DNA of 64,000 bases from Sphingobacterium daejeonense. Its GTDB lineage: Bacteria; Bacteroidota; Bacteroidia; Sphingobacteriales; Sphingobacteriaceae. The stretch covers positions 3,286,001-3,350,000 of the forward strand of contig NZ_LR590470.1 in the NCBI RefSeq assembly GCF_901472535.1, read 5' to 3'. Each line of letters begins with the position of its first letter. The first letter of the stretch is position 1. The notes beneath the pieces are model-generated. The model was not told the DNA's origin, searched no databases, and was given only the letters and a program-made list of their open reading frames with translations. The translations under genes and the position numbers were made by a program. Shown piece by piece: positions 30,661 to 39,701 of this stretch.

Positions 30661-31352
30661 ATGAATATAGCTAATAATATTACAGAATTACAAAAAGAAC
30701 TAAGCCCAATTGGCGTTACATTGGTTGCCATCTCAAAAAACTAAGCCTAACGAGGACATTATGGAAGCTTATGAGGCAGGTCAGAGAATATTTTGGTGAA
30801 AACCAAGTTCAAGACCTCGTTGCCAAATATGAAGAACTTCCTAAAGATATAGAATGGCACTTGGTTGGACACCTTCAAACCAACAAAGTAAAATACATAG
30901 CACCCTTTGTGAGCCTTATCCATTCTGTAGATTCATTGAAAGTATTAACCGAGATCAATAAGCATGCTTTGAAGAATGATCGAACAATAGACTGTTTATT
31001 GCAGATTTTTATTGCTGATGAAGACACAAAATTTGGGCTTGACCATGCTGAAGCTATAGAATTGTTGCGCAGTGAGGAGTATGAATCCCTTAAGAATATT
31101 AGGATCAGAGGATTGATGGGCATTGCCAGCAATACGGAAAATGAAAAAATCATAAAAGAAGAATTTTACGAATTGAAAATGCTTTTTGATGGCATAAAAA
31201 CGACGTATTTCCGTAAAGACGAAAATTTTAATATCTTGTCTATGGGTATGTCCTCGGACTATAAGATTGCCATCGAACAGGGTAGTAATATGGTACGATT
31301 GGGCAGTACAATTTTTGGAAAAAGAGTCATCAAACATTATAAAGCACAATAA
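30661..31352 (+). CDS. yggS: YggS family PLP-binding protein (two frame breaks)
   Basis: Pyridoxal-phosphate homeostasis protein with a PLP-bearing TIM barrel and no known catalysis. From the ATG at 30661 the frame reads to VAISK, then needs one A fewer at about 30735-30740 to give TKPNEDIMEAYEAGQRIFGENQVQDL; a second extra T at about 30790-30793 is also removed. The PLP lysine would be the K of VAISKTKP. The rest matches: WHLVGHLQTNKVKY, SMGMSSDYKIAIEQGSNMVR. It heads a tight run whose next gene overlaps its stop (TAATG). Confidence 0.92.
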
Positions 31353-31801
31353 TGAGTTTAACCATTCGCGATGCTGTTCTTGAAGATTGTCCAAGATTAA
31401 TGGAATTGATCCGAGAATTGGCATCATTTGAAAAGGCCCCACAGGAAGTGACCGTCAGCATGGAGGAATTTGAAGATGCGGGCTTCGGAAGCAACCCTGT
31501 TTGGTGGGCTTTTGTAGCAGAATATAATGGCCATATTGTTGCCATGTCCTTATACTATATTCGTTATTCAACTTGGAAAGGACGCCGGCTTTATTTAGAG
31601 GACATCATCGTTACAGAAGAAATGCGTGGAATGGGAATTGGAAAAGAACTTCTTGACCATACCATAAACTATGCTAAAGAAAATGGTTTTTCTGGAATGA
31701 TGTGGCAAGTATTGGATTGGAATAAACCTGCCATAGACTTTTACAAGAAATACGACACGAAATTAGATGAGGAGTGGATAAATGTTAGTATCGATTTTTA
31801 A
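31352..31801 (+). CDS. GNAT N-acetyltransferase, diamine/spermidine acetyltransferase-like
   Basis: 149 residues. LYLEDIIVTEEMRGMGIGKELL carries the acetyl-CoA loop (R-G-M-G-I-G) in a form typical of the SSAT-like group, and the ending WQVLDWNKPAIDFYKKYD is also family-typical. SSAT relatives acetylate polyamines or thialysine; the substrate here is a guess. Its ATG overlaps the yggS stop and its end overlaps the next gene by 20 bases. Confidence 0.88.
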   Translation: MSLTIRDAVLEDCPRLMELIRELASFEKAPQEVTVSMEEFEDAGFGSNPVWWAFVAEYNGHIVAMSLYYIRYSTWKGRRLYLEDIIVTEEMRGMGIGKELLDHTINYAKENGFSGMMWQVLDWNKPAIDFYKKYDTKLDEEWINVSIDF

Positions 31802-32633
31802 AACAACGAAAATATTATTCTTAGGGACGATCCTTTTAATTGGCACTGCAAGTTCATGCCAAAGTAATAAAACTGATGGTTCCAAAACCCATAAACAAAA
31901 CATCAGTCCAAGGACGGATTCTTTATCCTACAGGGATACCTCCATTATGCAAATCAGCCCATATTTTGCTGAAAATGATGGAAATGCAGATACGACATAT
32001 GCTAAAATTACTTATCCAATCTTTTCAGACAGCGCCATGAACAACATTGTTAAGGCCAACATCCTATTGGATGGAGAGCCTTCAATTGAAGTTTATCTTG
32101 GGAATTTTATAGAAAGCTATGGGAATTTTATTGAAGAAAATAATGTTAAGTATAATCTAGCTTGGGATAAAGAAACTATTGTAAGAGTAGAATTGAACAG
32201 CCAAGATCTCATTATGCTGAACAGTTCCACCTATGAGTTTTCTGGTGGTGCCCATGGCAATTCATTTACCATTTGGAGTGTTTACGATGTTCATAATTAT
32301 GAAAAATTAGAACTGAATACGTTTATTTCTGAGAATAAGATGAAAGAATTTACTAAAATTGCAGAAAGATTCTTTCGTAGAGAAGAAGGTCTAACAGATA
32401 CGGCCAGTTTGGAGGGTGAATATTTCTTCGAGAATGACGAATTTGCATTAGCTGCTAACTATGGTATTTCTAAGGAAGGTATTATATTCTACTATAATTC
32501 TTATGAGATCAAGCCATATGCTGCGGGACCTACTTATCTTAGCATTCCTTATGAAGACATTCAGGATTGCATGACCCAAACTGGAAAGAATTACATAAAA
32601 AAATTAAAAGAGTATTATAATTCAATTCAGTAG
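31782..32633 (+). CDS. DUF3298/DUF4163 domain lipoprotein
   Basis: 283 residues. The signal peptide ends in TASSC (Cys about 26). The N-terminal half is DUF4163-like (strands with ITYPIFSD), and the C-terminal half is DUF3298-like (GGAHGNSFTIWSVYDVHNYEKLEL; FYYNSYEIKPYAAGPTYLSIPYEDI). This arrangement is shared with the extracytoplasmic part of RsiV-type anti-sigma factors, but no membrane or sigma-binding segment is present. Role unknown. It sits in the yggS-lysC run. Confidence 0.85.
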   Translation: MLVSIFKTTKILFLGTILLIGTASSCQSNKTDGSKTHKQNISPRTDSLSYRDTSIMQISPYFAENDGNADTTYAKITYPIFSDSAMNNIVKANILLDGEPSIEVYLGNFIESYGNFIEENNVKYNLAWDKETIVRVELNSQDLIMLNSSTYEFSGGAHGNSFTIWSVYDVHNYEKLELNTFISENKMKEFTKIAERFFRREEGLTDTASLEGEYFFENDEFALAANYGISKEGIIFYYNSYEIKPYAAGPTYLSIPYEDIQDCMTQTGKNYIKKLKEYYNSIQ

Positions 32634-32638
32634 CATAA

Positions 32639-33907
32639 ATGCAGGTTTTTAAATTTGGCGGTGCCTCCGTTAAAAGTGCAGAGAATATTAAAAATGTAGT
32701 TTCTATCGTTGAAAAACACCGAGATTCATCATTATTGATCGTTGTATCAGCCATAGGAAAGACAACGGATAAATTAGTCAGAATAACTGAAAGTTATTTG
32801 AAGCAAGACGGGGAATGTTTTGCACTATTGGACCAATTAAAACAGGAACATTTTAATATTTTGAATGAATTATTTCCTGCCCCTACTCATCCTGTTTATG
32901 ATGATATTGCGAACACTTTTGTAGAAATCGAATGGATTCTTGAGGAAGAACCTCAAGATGATTATGATTATTTATACGACCAGATTGTATCTGTAGGCGA
33001 ACTTCTTTCGACCAAGATTGTTGCTGCCTACTCTTCTTACCAAGGCGTACCGACACAATGGGTCGATGCAAGGGACTTTATTCTTACAGATAATACTTAC
33101 CGTGAGGGAAAGGTAGACTGGGAAAAAACCGAGGACAAAATAAGAAAGGATTTACCTACTATATTGGATGATTATGTTGTAGTTACCCAAGGATTTATAG
33201 GGTCTACTTCGGAGAATTTTACGACAACTTTAGGTCGTGAGGGTTCTGACTATTCAGCCGCCATTTTTGCAGCAAGCTTAAACGCAGAGAATATCACTAT
33301 TTGGAAGGATGTTCCTGGTGTATTGAATGCGGATCCTAAATGGTTCGATCAAACCGAACTGATTCCCGAATTATCATATACAGATGCCATAGAATTAACT
33401 TATTATGGTGCAACTGTTATTCATCCAAAAACCATCAAACCCCTTCAGAACAAAAAGATTACCCTGAATGTTCGTTCATTCATTAATCCTGAAGAACCGG
33501 GTACACAGATTAAAACAACGAACCAAACATTACCTGTACCGTCCTTTATTTTTAAGGTAAATCAAGTATTCATCAATATACAACCGCGTGACTTTTCGTT
33601 TATCGTTGAGGACAACTTGAGTCATATTTTTGATTCATTTCACCAAAACAGAATCAAAATCAACATGATGCACAATTCAGCGATCAGTTTTTCTGTTGCA
33701 GTTGATGATACAGGAGAAAATGTACTGAATTTGTTGGAACAACTCAACAAAAGATACAAGGTTTCTGTTGCTGCGGGTCTTGAATTGATTACGATTCGCT
33801 ATTATAATCAACAAACAATTGACAGGGTATTGGTAAATAAGGAAATTATTCGCGAACTTAAGGATAGTTACACTTGCCAAATGCTTGTGAAAAACAAAGA
33901 TGAATAG
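32639..33907 (+). CDS. lysC: Aspartate kinase, monofunctional
   Basis: 422 residues. The kinase domain starts with VFKFGGASVKSAENI and includes TTLGREGSDYSAAIFAASL and IWKDVPGVLNADPK. The C-terminal third has ACT-type regulatory sequence (FSFIVEDNLSHIFDSF), so feedback control by lysine or threonine is likely. It makes aspartyl phosphate for lysine, threonine and methionine synthesis. It lies five bases after the DUF3298 gene; the next gene starts within its last codons. Confidence 0.96.
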   Translation: MQVFKFGGASVKSAENIKNVVSIVEKHRDSSLLIVVSAIGKTTDKLVRITESYLKQDGECFALLDQLKQEHFNILNELFPAPTHPVYDDIANTFVEIEWILEEEPQDDYDYLYDQIVSVGELLSTKIVAAYSSYQGVPTQWVDARDFILTDNTYREGKVDWEKTEDKIRKDLPTILDDYVVVTQGFIGSTSENFTTTLGREGSDYSAAIFAASLNAENITIWKDVPGVLNADPKWFDQTELIPELSYTDAIELTYYGATVIHPKTIKPLQNKKITLNVRSFINPEEPGTQIKTTNQTLPVPSFIFKVNQVFINIQPRDFSFIVEDNLSHIFDSFHQNRIKINMMHNSAISFSVAVDDTGENVLNLLEQLNKRYKVSVAAGLELITIRYYNQQTIDRVLVNKEIIRELKDSYTCQMLVKNKDE

Positions 33908-35086
33908 ATTCATATTAGAGAAGGAAGTCCAACAATTCATTAAGGCTAACCGTGAGAGATCGCCGACGGAGATCGCCTTGAAGAAAAGCCCTTTTTTCCA
34001 ATGTGAGCTCAGCAGAATTAGCCTCCCAAATCGATGGCTGGCAGCGCAGTGTCAAAAAATTACCTACCTGGGCATACAGTGAAGGCATTTATTATCCTGA
34101 TAAAATCAATTTGGAGCAGTGTTCTTCGGAACATACCGCCCTCATCAAGCAAACTCTAATTTCAAAAGGCAGCCGTGTCATTGATCTTACAGGCGGGTTT
34201 TCAGTGGACAGCTGCTACCTAGCTCAAGAGGCAGATGAAGTTATACATTGTGAACTTAACGAGAAGCTATCTGAGATCGTTGCCTATAATGCAACAATCC
34301 TACGTGTACCTAATTTGATTTGTAAAGCAACCGATGGTATTAAATTTTTGGAGGAAAGCGAAGATAACTCTTTTGACTATATCTATGTCGATCCATCACG
34401 TCGCATAAACCAAGGCAAAGTTTTTCTATTGGAGGATTGTGAGCCAAATATCGTTGCAAACCAAGATCTATTTTTTCAGGAAGGGAAAATATGTAATCAG
34501 TAAACTTTCTCCCCTGTTGGACATCAGTACGGCATTATCATCATTAAAACACGTAAAATTTGTTTATGTAATTAGCTTAGACAATGACTGCAAGGAATTG
34601 TTGTTCATTCAAGAAAGAGGGTATCTCGGAGAAACCAAAATCTTGGCTATTCGACTATTTGCGGACCAGCTGCAAAGTTTTGAATTCACTTATAATGAGG
34701 AACGAGCAACGCTGAGCCGTTTCTCCTTGCCGAAACACTATCTCTATGATCCCGATGTAGCGATAAATAAAGCAGGAGCTTTTAAAAGTATTGGTAAGGC
34801 ATTTGGGTTAGGTAAGATCCATCAGCATGCGCATCTATATTCTTCAGACACTTTGTATCCAGAATTTCCGGGGAGAATTTTTGAAATTAAACAGGTCCTT
34901 CCCTACTCTGTTCTTAAAAAGAACAATCCTTTTTCCCAAGCAAACATTGCAATTCGGAATTTTCCTGAAAAAGTCGATGTAATTCGTAAAAAACACAAGA
35001 TCAAAGACGGTGGCAAAACATATCTTTTCTTTACCACCGATGTGAATAATCAATTGATTGTGATTGAATGCAATAGAATCTTTTAA
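33900..35086 (+). CDS. Class I SAM methyltransferase with THUMP-like C-terminal domain (two frame breaks)
   Basis: About 395 residues after removal of one T from six at about 33991-33996 and one from six at about 34471-34476. The N-terminal part has KANRERSPTEIALKKSPF. A Rossmann methyltransferase core follows (VIDLTGGFSVDSCYLA; YIYVDPSRR, an NPPY-like DPSRR), then a C-terminal THUMP-like domain (SLPKHYLYDPDVAINKAGAF, HLYSSDTLYPEFPGR). The family is probably an RNA methyltransferase; its target is not known to me. It starts inside the end of lysC and closes this run. Confidence 0.88.
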
Positions 35087-35096
35087 CTCGGTCCTA

Positions 35097-36572
35097 TTAC
35101 TTTTTATATTCACTTAATCCAAGTCGCTGTGCATTAGTGTTCCCAGGTTGCGCGATATAATCTGGAAGTTTGGGATTTTTAGGTTCATTATCAGGTCTGC
35201 AGTCATCACCTCTCAATTTACAAATTGAATAAAAAAAGAAGTCACCGACCATTTTGAAATGATTCTTCAACCATTCACTTTGGCCTTTCTTGTCAATAGG
35301 GTTTAAAGAAACCTCCATCGCCTTTTGAATGGTTTCATTTACATAACTGTCTTTGATATATTTATTTAAATCTTGGGGTGGGTTTTGATCCATATTAAAG
35401 TCATCATGGATATTCTTTAAGTCATCATAACGGCCTTTCCATTTTTTGATATCGTTGTAGGCATTTTGCAATTGGTCGAGAGACAGATTTGTATTGTCTT
35501 TAAGCATTTGGTCAAGATTAAAATCTTTTGCACCTTGCAGCGCGTCATTTACGAATTCCATTCCAAAATCAATGTATTTTCCTCCTTCAACATGCACTGT
35601 TTGTGTTGGTTGACCTGGACCTTCAACGGTATAACTTTCTATTTGTTGGACATTTGCGGAATAATCACCAAGCTGAACCGGGGTTCCACTATCCTTATAA
35701 TTTACGGTTAATTTATATCCATCATTCGTATAGGTTGAAATTCTGCTTTGGCTATCATAAGAAACATCTGCATAACTAGGTCGGTACAATGTTACGTCCG
35801 AAGTGGAATACGATTGTGGATCGACTTTTATAAAATAGCCTGAATTCAGATATGACCATTTGCCTTCATCAATTGTTATACTACCTACGCCTATTGGTGG
35901 CGCTCCGACTTTGACAGCAATATCCTCCAATTTATCAAAGCTCATTTGAGCAGACTGCATCTCTTGCCTTAGCGATTGATAGGTATTCATCAATCGCTGT
36001 ACTTCAGAGGGAAGATTACTTTCTACCATCTCCTTTACATTAATTTCCATCAATGCAATATCTTTTAATGAAAGTAATGGTTTTACTCTTGCTTGAAAAT
36101 CTGTTGGATATGATGAGAATTTATTACCGGCTTCAATTCCCCAAATTAAGGTTTGCACATCAGATTGACTGATATTGGGATTGTCGGTAGATTTTTCTAA
36201 AATGGATATTATAAGATTCTTTTGGGTACCTTCGAAATTTGCCAATTGATATCCAGAGCCTCTTGATGGTCCGTAAGTTCCAGCATGTAGGCAATAGGAC
36301 CTCAGGGTAGTTTTATAATAGCCGGGTTTCAGGTCAAAGGTTGACAGGGTATCTGGAGTTCTTGCCTTCAACTGATCATCCATCCAATAAAATCCTGCTA
36401 AAGTATCTTTCAGCGAGGTTGACACTGCCTTCCCTGGCGCCCATGAAAGTGATTTTGAAAGGCTCTTAGCACCTTTTTTTACTTTATTAAAAAGTCCATC
36501 CAGATCCTGAGCGGAAGCCGAACTTGAAGATATGGTTAATACCAGAAGGATTGTAGTTAGTCTTTTGATCAT
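35097..36572 (-). CDS. Large secreted protein of unknown function, possible thioester-like motif
   Basis: 491 residues with a signal peptide (cut near SASAQ-D). Residues about 75-165 contain SYCLHAGTYGPSRGSGYQL and, about 50 residues later, SQSDVQTLIWGIEAG. A Cys followed by a Q..IW element resembles thioester domains of Gram-positive adhesins, but the spacing is much shorter. The middle has a beta-rich segment (YFIKVDPQSYSTSDVTLYRP) and the end is helical and charged. I know no name for the family. It is convergent with the methyltransferase gene (11-base gap). Confidence 0.7.
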   Translation of the reverse strand: MIKRLTTILLVLTISSSSASAQDLDGLFNKVKKGAKSLSKSLSWAPGKAVSTSLKDTLAGFYWMDDQLKARTPDTLSTFDLKPGYYKTTLRSYCLHAGTYGPSRGSGYQLANFEGTQKNLIISILEKSTDNPNISQSDVQTLIWGIEAGNKFSSYPTDFQARVKPLLSLKDIALMEINVKEMVESNLPSEVQRLMNTYQSLRQEMQSAQMSFDKLEDIAVKVGAPPIGVGSITIDEGKWSYLNSGYFIKVDPQSYSTSDVTLYRPSYADVSYDSQSRISTYTNDGYKLTVNYKDSGTPVQLGDYSANVQQIESYTVEGPGQPTQTVHVEGGKYIDFGMEFVNDALQGAKDFNLDQMLKDNTNLSLDQLQNAYNDIKKWKGRYDDLKNIHDDFNMDQNPPQDLNKYIKDSYVNETIQKAMEVSLNPIDKKGQSEWLKNHFKMVGDFFFYSICKLRGDDCRPDNEPKNPKLPDYIAQPGNTNAQRLGLSEYKK

Positions 36573-36593
36573 AAGGTAAGTGATTTGACAGAA

Positions 36594-36881
36594 CTAAAAT
36601 AAACAATTTAACCAAGCTATAGATGGTTGGGTTTTTAAATTCTTGTCCCTTTCTTCTTGAAATTTAAGAAATACCGGATTGGCTAATAATTCCTTCTGAA
36701 TCTCCTCATCTTGATACTCGGAGAAGTGAATAAATTTATTGGTATCTTTTTCTTGAAATACGGAATATCTGAATCTTGACTGATCCAATTCGTTAAATGC
36801 CATTAAGAAGGCAGTTATTCTCTCCTTATTTTGAGAAATATAATTCTCTTGAACCTCGTATTCTACTTTTACTGCAAACAT
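36594..36881 (-). CDS. Small ABM-fold (antibiotic biosynthesis monooxygenase-like) protein
   Basis: 95 residues (MFAVKVEYEVQENYISQNKE). The pattern of a first strand, a helix with FLMAFNELDQ, a strand RYSVFQEKDTNKFIHFSEY and a helix with FLKFQEERDKN fits the dimeric ferredoxin-like fold of quinol-monooxygenase-like proteins. A specific reaction cannot be assigned. It lies between the secreted protein and the DinB gene on the same strand. Confidence 0.6.
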   Translation of the reverse strand: MFAVKVEYEVQENYISQNKERITAFLMAFNELDQSRFRYSVFQEKDTNKFIHFSEYQDEEIQKELLANPVFLKFQEERDKNLKTQPSIAWLNCLF

Positions 36882-36901
36882 AATTTGTTTTTAATTTTTG
36901 T

Positions 36902-37429
36902 TTATACCCATTCTCCTGGCTTATTTGAATCTATCCACCAAGGAAATCCCTTAATCCCCTTTTCTTTCAACCGTTCGATTATTTGAGCTGTATGATGTTG
37001 AATATGTCTTATTGTGTTTAGATGGAGTTCAAATCGAGTATATGGATACCATTCAAATCCCGATGGGCTATCTAAAGGAAGTTCTTTAACTTGTCTTTCT
37101 AGGTTTTCTTCTATTTCCGAGATAAATTCCAATAATTCTGATTTACTGTTTTGACCTATCACTTCTACTTCGGCATTTTCCCATTCTTGATCTCCTCCAA
37201 GACTCTCCGCTCCTGCAATTGCTTTTTCAAAAGGCTTGTAAACGTCATGACTTCCGCCTAAATATAATCTAGCACTCCAGATCGTATGATAAATCAATTG
37301 CCAATTTGGATTGTGATATTCATTAGTATTCCATTGATCAGATGGAACTTTTTCAACAACATCTCTGAGCATACCTAAGGCTGCATGATATTGAGAAATT
37401 AGTACTTCATAGATTTTTGAATTTTCCAT
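36902..37429 (-). CDS. DinB family protein
   Basis: 175 residues, a four-helix-bundle DinB/YfiT-type protein. The metal-ligand histidines are visible in LIYHTIWSARLYL and in HLNTIRHIQHHTAQIIERL. The ending GFPWWIDSNKPGEW is a variant seen in some members. The family includes thiol transferases and damage-induced proteins; the substrate is unknown. Confidence 0.88.
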   Translation of the reverse strand: MENSKIYEVLISQYHAALGMLRDVVEKVPSDQWNTNEYHNPNWQLIYHTIWSARLYLGGSHDVYKPFEKAIAGAESLGGDQEWENAEVEVIGQNSKSELLEFISEIEENLERQVKELPLDSPSGFEWYPYTRFELHLNTIRHIQHHTAQIIERLKEKGIKGFPWWIDSNKPGEWV

Positions 37430-38060
37430 AGTCGTGTTTTATAATGTTGATTAAGCTGTGATTGGTGGTGACATCTACCACATCATTATTTAAAACTACA
37501 ACAATTAATGACAGGTGTTTGTCAGCAGTCTGTTTATAAATAATCCAATAAGCTATTTTGCTAGCTGGTGGGGACACCAGCCAGGGCGTTTAATGACAGG
37601 TATATGTCAGCAGTGAAATCAGCCAAGGCAGAAACACGAGTCAGTCTAAGGCACAAGTCAGGCCACTCAGCAATCCAACGCGCTAAGACTTGCGCTAGCT
37701 GTACTGAAGATGGCTGGTGGGGACACCAGCCAAGGCAGAAACACGAGTCAGTCTAAGGCACAAGTCAGGCCACTCAGCAATCCAACGCTCTAAGACTTGC
37801 GCTAGCTGTACTGAAGATGGCTGGTGGGGACACCAGCCAAGGCAAAAACACGAGTCGGTCTAAGGAACAAGTCAGGCCACCCAGCAATCCAACGCGCTAA
37901 GACTTGCGCTAGCATAGAAACACAAGTCGGAGACTTGCGCTAGCAAGAGCTTGTAGGGCTTTTTTAACATATGTAAAAACATTTGTTATTAATAATGCGG
38001 AATTTTGCAAAATCAAAACTAATTATCAATTAGTTATATATAAAAAGGTGAGGTAAATAA
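37430..38060. repeat. 107-bp tandem repeat array in a gene-free region
   Basis: Copies begin at about 37621, 37728 and 37835 (period 107 bp, 2.7 copies, very few differences). Each contains AGACTTGCGCTAGC, an AAACACGAGTC segment and the hairpin GGCTGGTG-GGGA-CACCAGCC. A partial copy with the hairpin lies at 37563, and shortened GACTTGCGCTAGC fragments are at 37900-37945. There is no unique spacer between copies and no gene. The last 100 bases are AT-rich upstream of chaA. Confidence 0.9.
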
Positions 38061-39209
38061 ATGAATAATATTTTAACAAAAAACACAATAATTCGATTAA
38101 TTCTAATTTGGTTAGTGGTCTTTTTATTTATGTTTTTTGGTAAAAGTATTGAGGGGATGTACAGCAATGATTTTGCTGCGATTGGCATTTTTTTATTGGT
38201 ATTGCTGACGATTATCGTTGCGGCATTTGGTGTTGTTAAGGAGGCAGATGAATTGGCGCATAAGTTAGGTGAGCCCTATGGGACCCTGATATTGACGTTA
38301 TCCATTGTTTCTATTGAGGTTATTTTGATTGCAGCCATGATGTTTGGACCTGAAGAAAACCCAACCATTGGAAAGGATTCAATCTTCTCGGTCATGATGA
38401 TCATTATGAACTTGGTTTTGGGGTTGTGTATCCTTCTGGGCGGAATAAAGCATGGCGAGCAAGAATATAATGCTCAGGGGACATTGACTTATCTATCTAT
38501 GATCATTATGTTGGGCGGCATTTCGATGATGTTGCCCAATTACATTACAGGACAGGGAAATGGTGAGTTTACAGCTATCCAAGCGAGTATAATCTCAGGT
38601 TTAGTAATTGTGCTGTATGCTTTGTTCTTATATTTTCAAGTCATAGGATATAAACATCTTTATGTTCAGCCGGCTCCAGGGAATATGGAAATCCTCTATA
38701 AAGATAGGAATAAGGCGACAGTGATGGATGAGCCTCAAGAAGGACCAATCAGTATGAAGGAAGTAGTTTTAAAGACATTATTGCTTTTAGCTATGATTTT
38801 ACCGATTGTGTTATTGTCCCATAACTTGGCAGTCCTGGTTGATCATGGCATTAAGGCAATGAGCTTGCCACCATTATTGGGGGGAGTCCTGATTGCGATT
38901 ATAGTATTTACCCCTGAGTCAATGACTGCAGTGAAGGCAGCAATGAACAATGAATTCCAGCGCGCGATCAATCTCTGTCATGGAGCTTTTGTATCGACGG
39001 TTGGATTGACGGTTCCGGCAGTATTGATTATTGGATTAATAGCGAATAAAACAGTTCGATTTGGATTGTCATCGACAGAAACGATCCTTTTCGTAATTAC
39101 ATTGATATTGAGCATGCTATCATTTTCGGGGAAAAGAACCGCTCCGATTGTAGGAATAATGCACTTGGTATTATTCGTAGTGTTTGTCATGCTAATCTTT
39201 AATCCCTAA
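38061..39209 (+). CDS. chaA: Calcium/cation:proton antiporter ChaA-type
   Basis: 382 residues with about eleven hydrophobic segments. ADELAHKLGEPYGTLILTLSIVSIEVIL and, in the second half, FTPESMTAVKAAMNNEFQRAINL are the two alpha-repeat motifs with acidic residues typical of the Ca2+/cation antiporter superfamily, ChaA branch. It probably exports Ca2+ (or Na+/K+) in exchange for protons across the inner membrane. It stands alone and is followed by a terminator. Confidence 0.88.
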   Translation: MNNILTKNTIIRLILIWLVVFLFMFFGKSIEGMYSNDFAAIGIFLLVLLTIIVAAFGVVKEADELAHKLGEPYGTLILTLSIVSIEVILIAAMMFGPEENPTIGKDSIFSVMMIIMNLVLGLCILLGGIKHGEQEYNAQGTLTYLSMIIMLGGISMMLPNYITGQGNGEFTAIQASIISGLVIVLYALFLYFQVIGYKHLYVQPAPGNMEILYKDRNKATVMDEPQEGPISMKEVVLKTLLLLAMILPIVLLSHNLAVLVDHGIKAMSLPPLLGGVLIAIIVFTPESMTAVKAAMNNEFQRAINLCHGAFVSTVGLTVPAVLIIGLIANKTVRFGLSSTETILFVITLILSMLSFSGKRTAPIVGIMHLVLFVVFVMLIFNP

Positions 39210-39263
39210 TTCTAGGGCAGGAAGATATGAAACAACTATTAAGTAGAACTGGGTAAATTAGAA

Positions 39264-39302
39264 GAGCACGTTTGTTATCCCTAACAACGTGCTCATTCTT
39301 TA
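39264..39302. terminator. Probable terminator after chaA
   Basis: GAGCACGTTTGTT and AACAACGTGCTC form a near-perfect stem with one bulged base (39264-39294), followed by T-rich DNA. It lies between converging genes and could serve both. Confidence 0.65.
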
Positions 39303-39312
39303 ATAGATTTTT

Positions 39313-39627
39313 TTAATATTCAATTTCTATGAGCGATTTCAAAGGGATTAATATCCCATGCTTTATCTGAATATATTTATCAGTCAGAGACCAAACCGTA
39401 GTTTCAATTCTTTTTGGACCGTCCTCTGTATTAAAAACAATCGTAGTTTTAGATTTGAACTCATTTCCCAAACGTACTGCACCTTGAAGTTTGTTTGAGA
39501 ATGTTATGGTCTTATCAACTTCGGCGGGGATAATTCTGAATTTATCGACGTCTTCTTTTTCAATTAATGTTCCTGTCATTCTTGAATCAATTATGAGGTT
39601 TACTAAGGTTAACGTTAATTTAGACAT
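39313..39627 (-). CDS. Small conserved-looking protein of unknown function
   Basis: About 104 residues from the ATG at 39627 (MSKLTLTLVNLIIDSRMTGT); a longer frame begins at 39729 but would run into the divergent thioesterase gene. The sequence alternates strands (IIPAEVDKTITFSNKLQGAV; TTIVFNTEDGPKRIETTVWSL) and looks like a small beta-barrel or PilZ-like fold, but I do not recognise a family. It is divergent from the thioesterase gene, with 74 bases between starts. Confidence 0.65.
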   Translation of the reverse strand: MSKLTLTLVNLIIDSRMTGTLIEKEDVDKFRIIPAEVDKTITFSNKLQGAVRLGNEFKSKTTIVFNTEDGPKRIETTVWSLTDKYIQIKHGILIPLKSLIEIEY

Positions 39628-39672
39628 TAATATATATTTCAGCAAGATTTTAGTGCAGAATATTAAATTAGT

Positions 39673-39680
39673 TACATTTG
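39673..39680 (+). promoter_or_regulatory. Candidate -7 box of the thioesterase gene
   Basis: TACATTTG fits the Bacteroidota -7 element 21 bases before the ATG at 39702. The -33 region is unconvincing. Confidence 0.4.
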
Positions 39681-39701
39681 CGTAATATTCAAAAAACGTA
39701 G

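Noticed and set aside
27467..31352. Cluster of genuine pseudogenes (mutS2, DUF4296, yggS)
   Set aside because: Every break is a single-base change, mostly in a homopolymer, and repaired frames keep all catalytic motifs and normal lengths. Read error is simpler, though not proven.
37600..37945. Regular repeats resembling a CRISPR array
   Set aside because: Copies are 107 bp and contiguous, with no unique spacers of constant length and no cas genes nearby.
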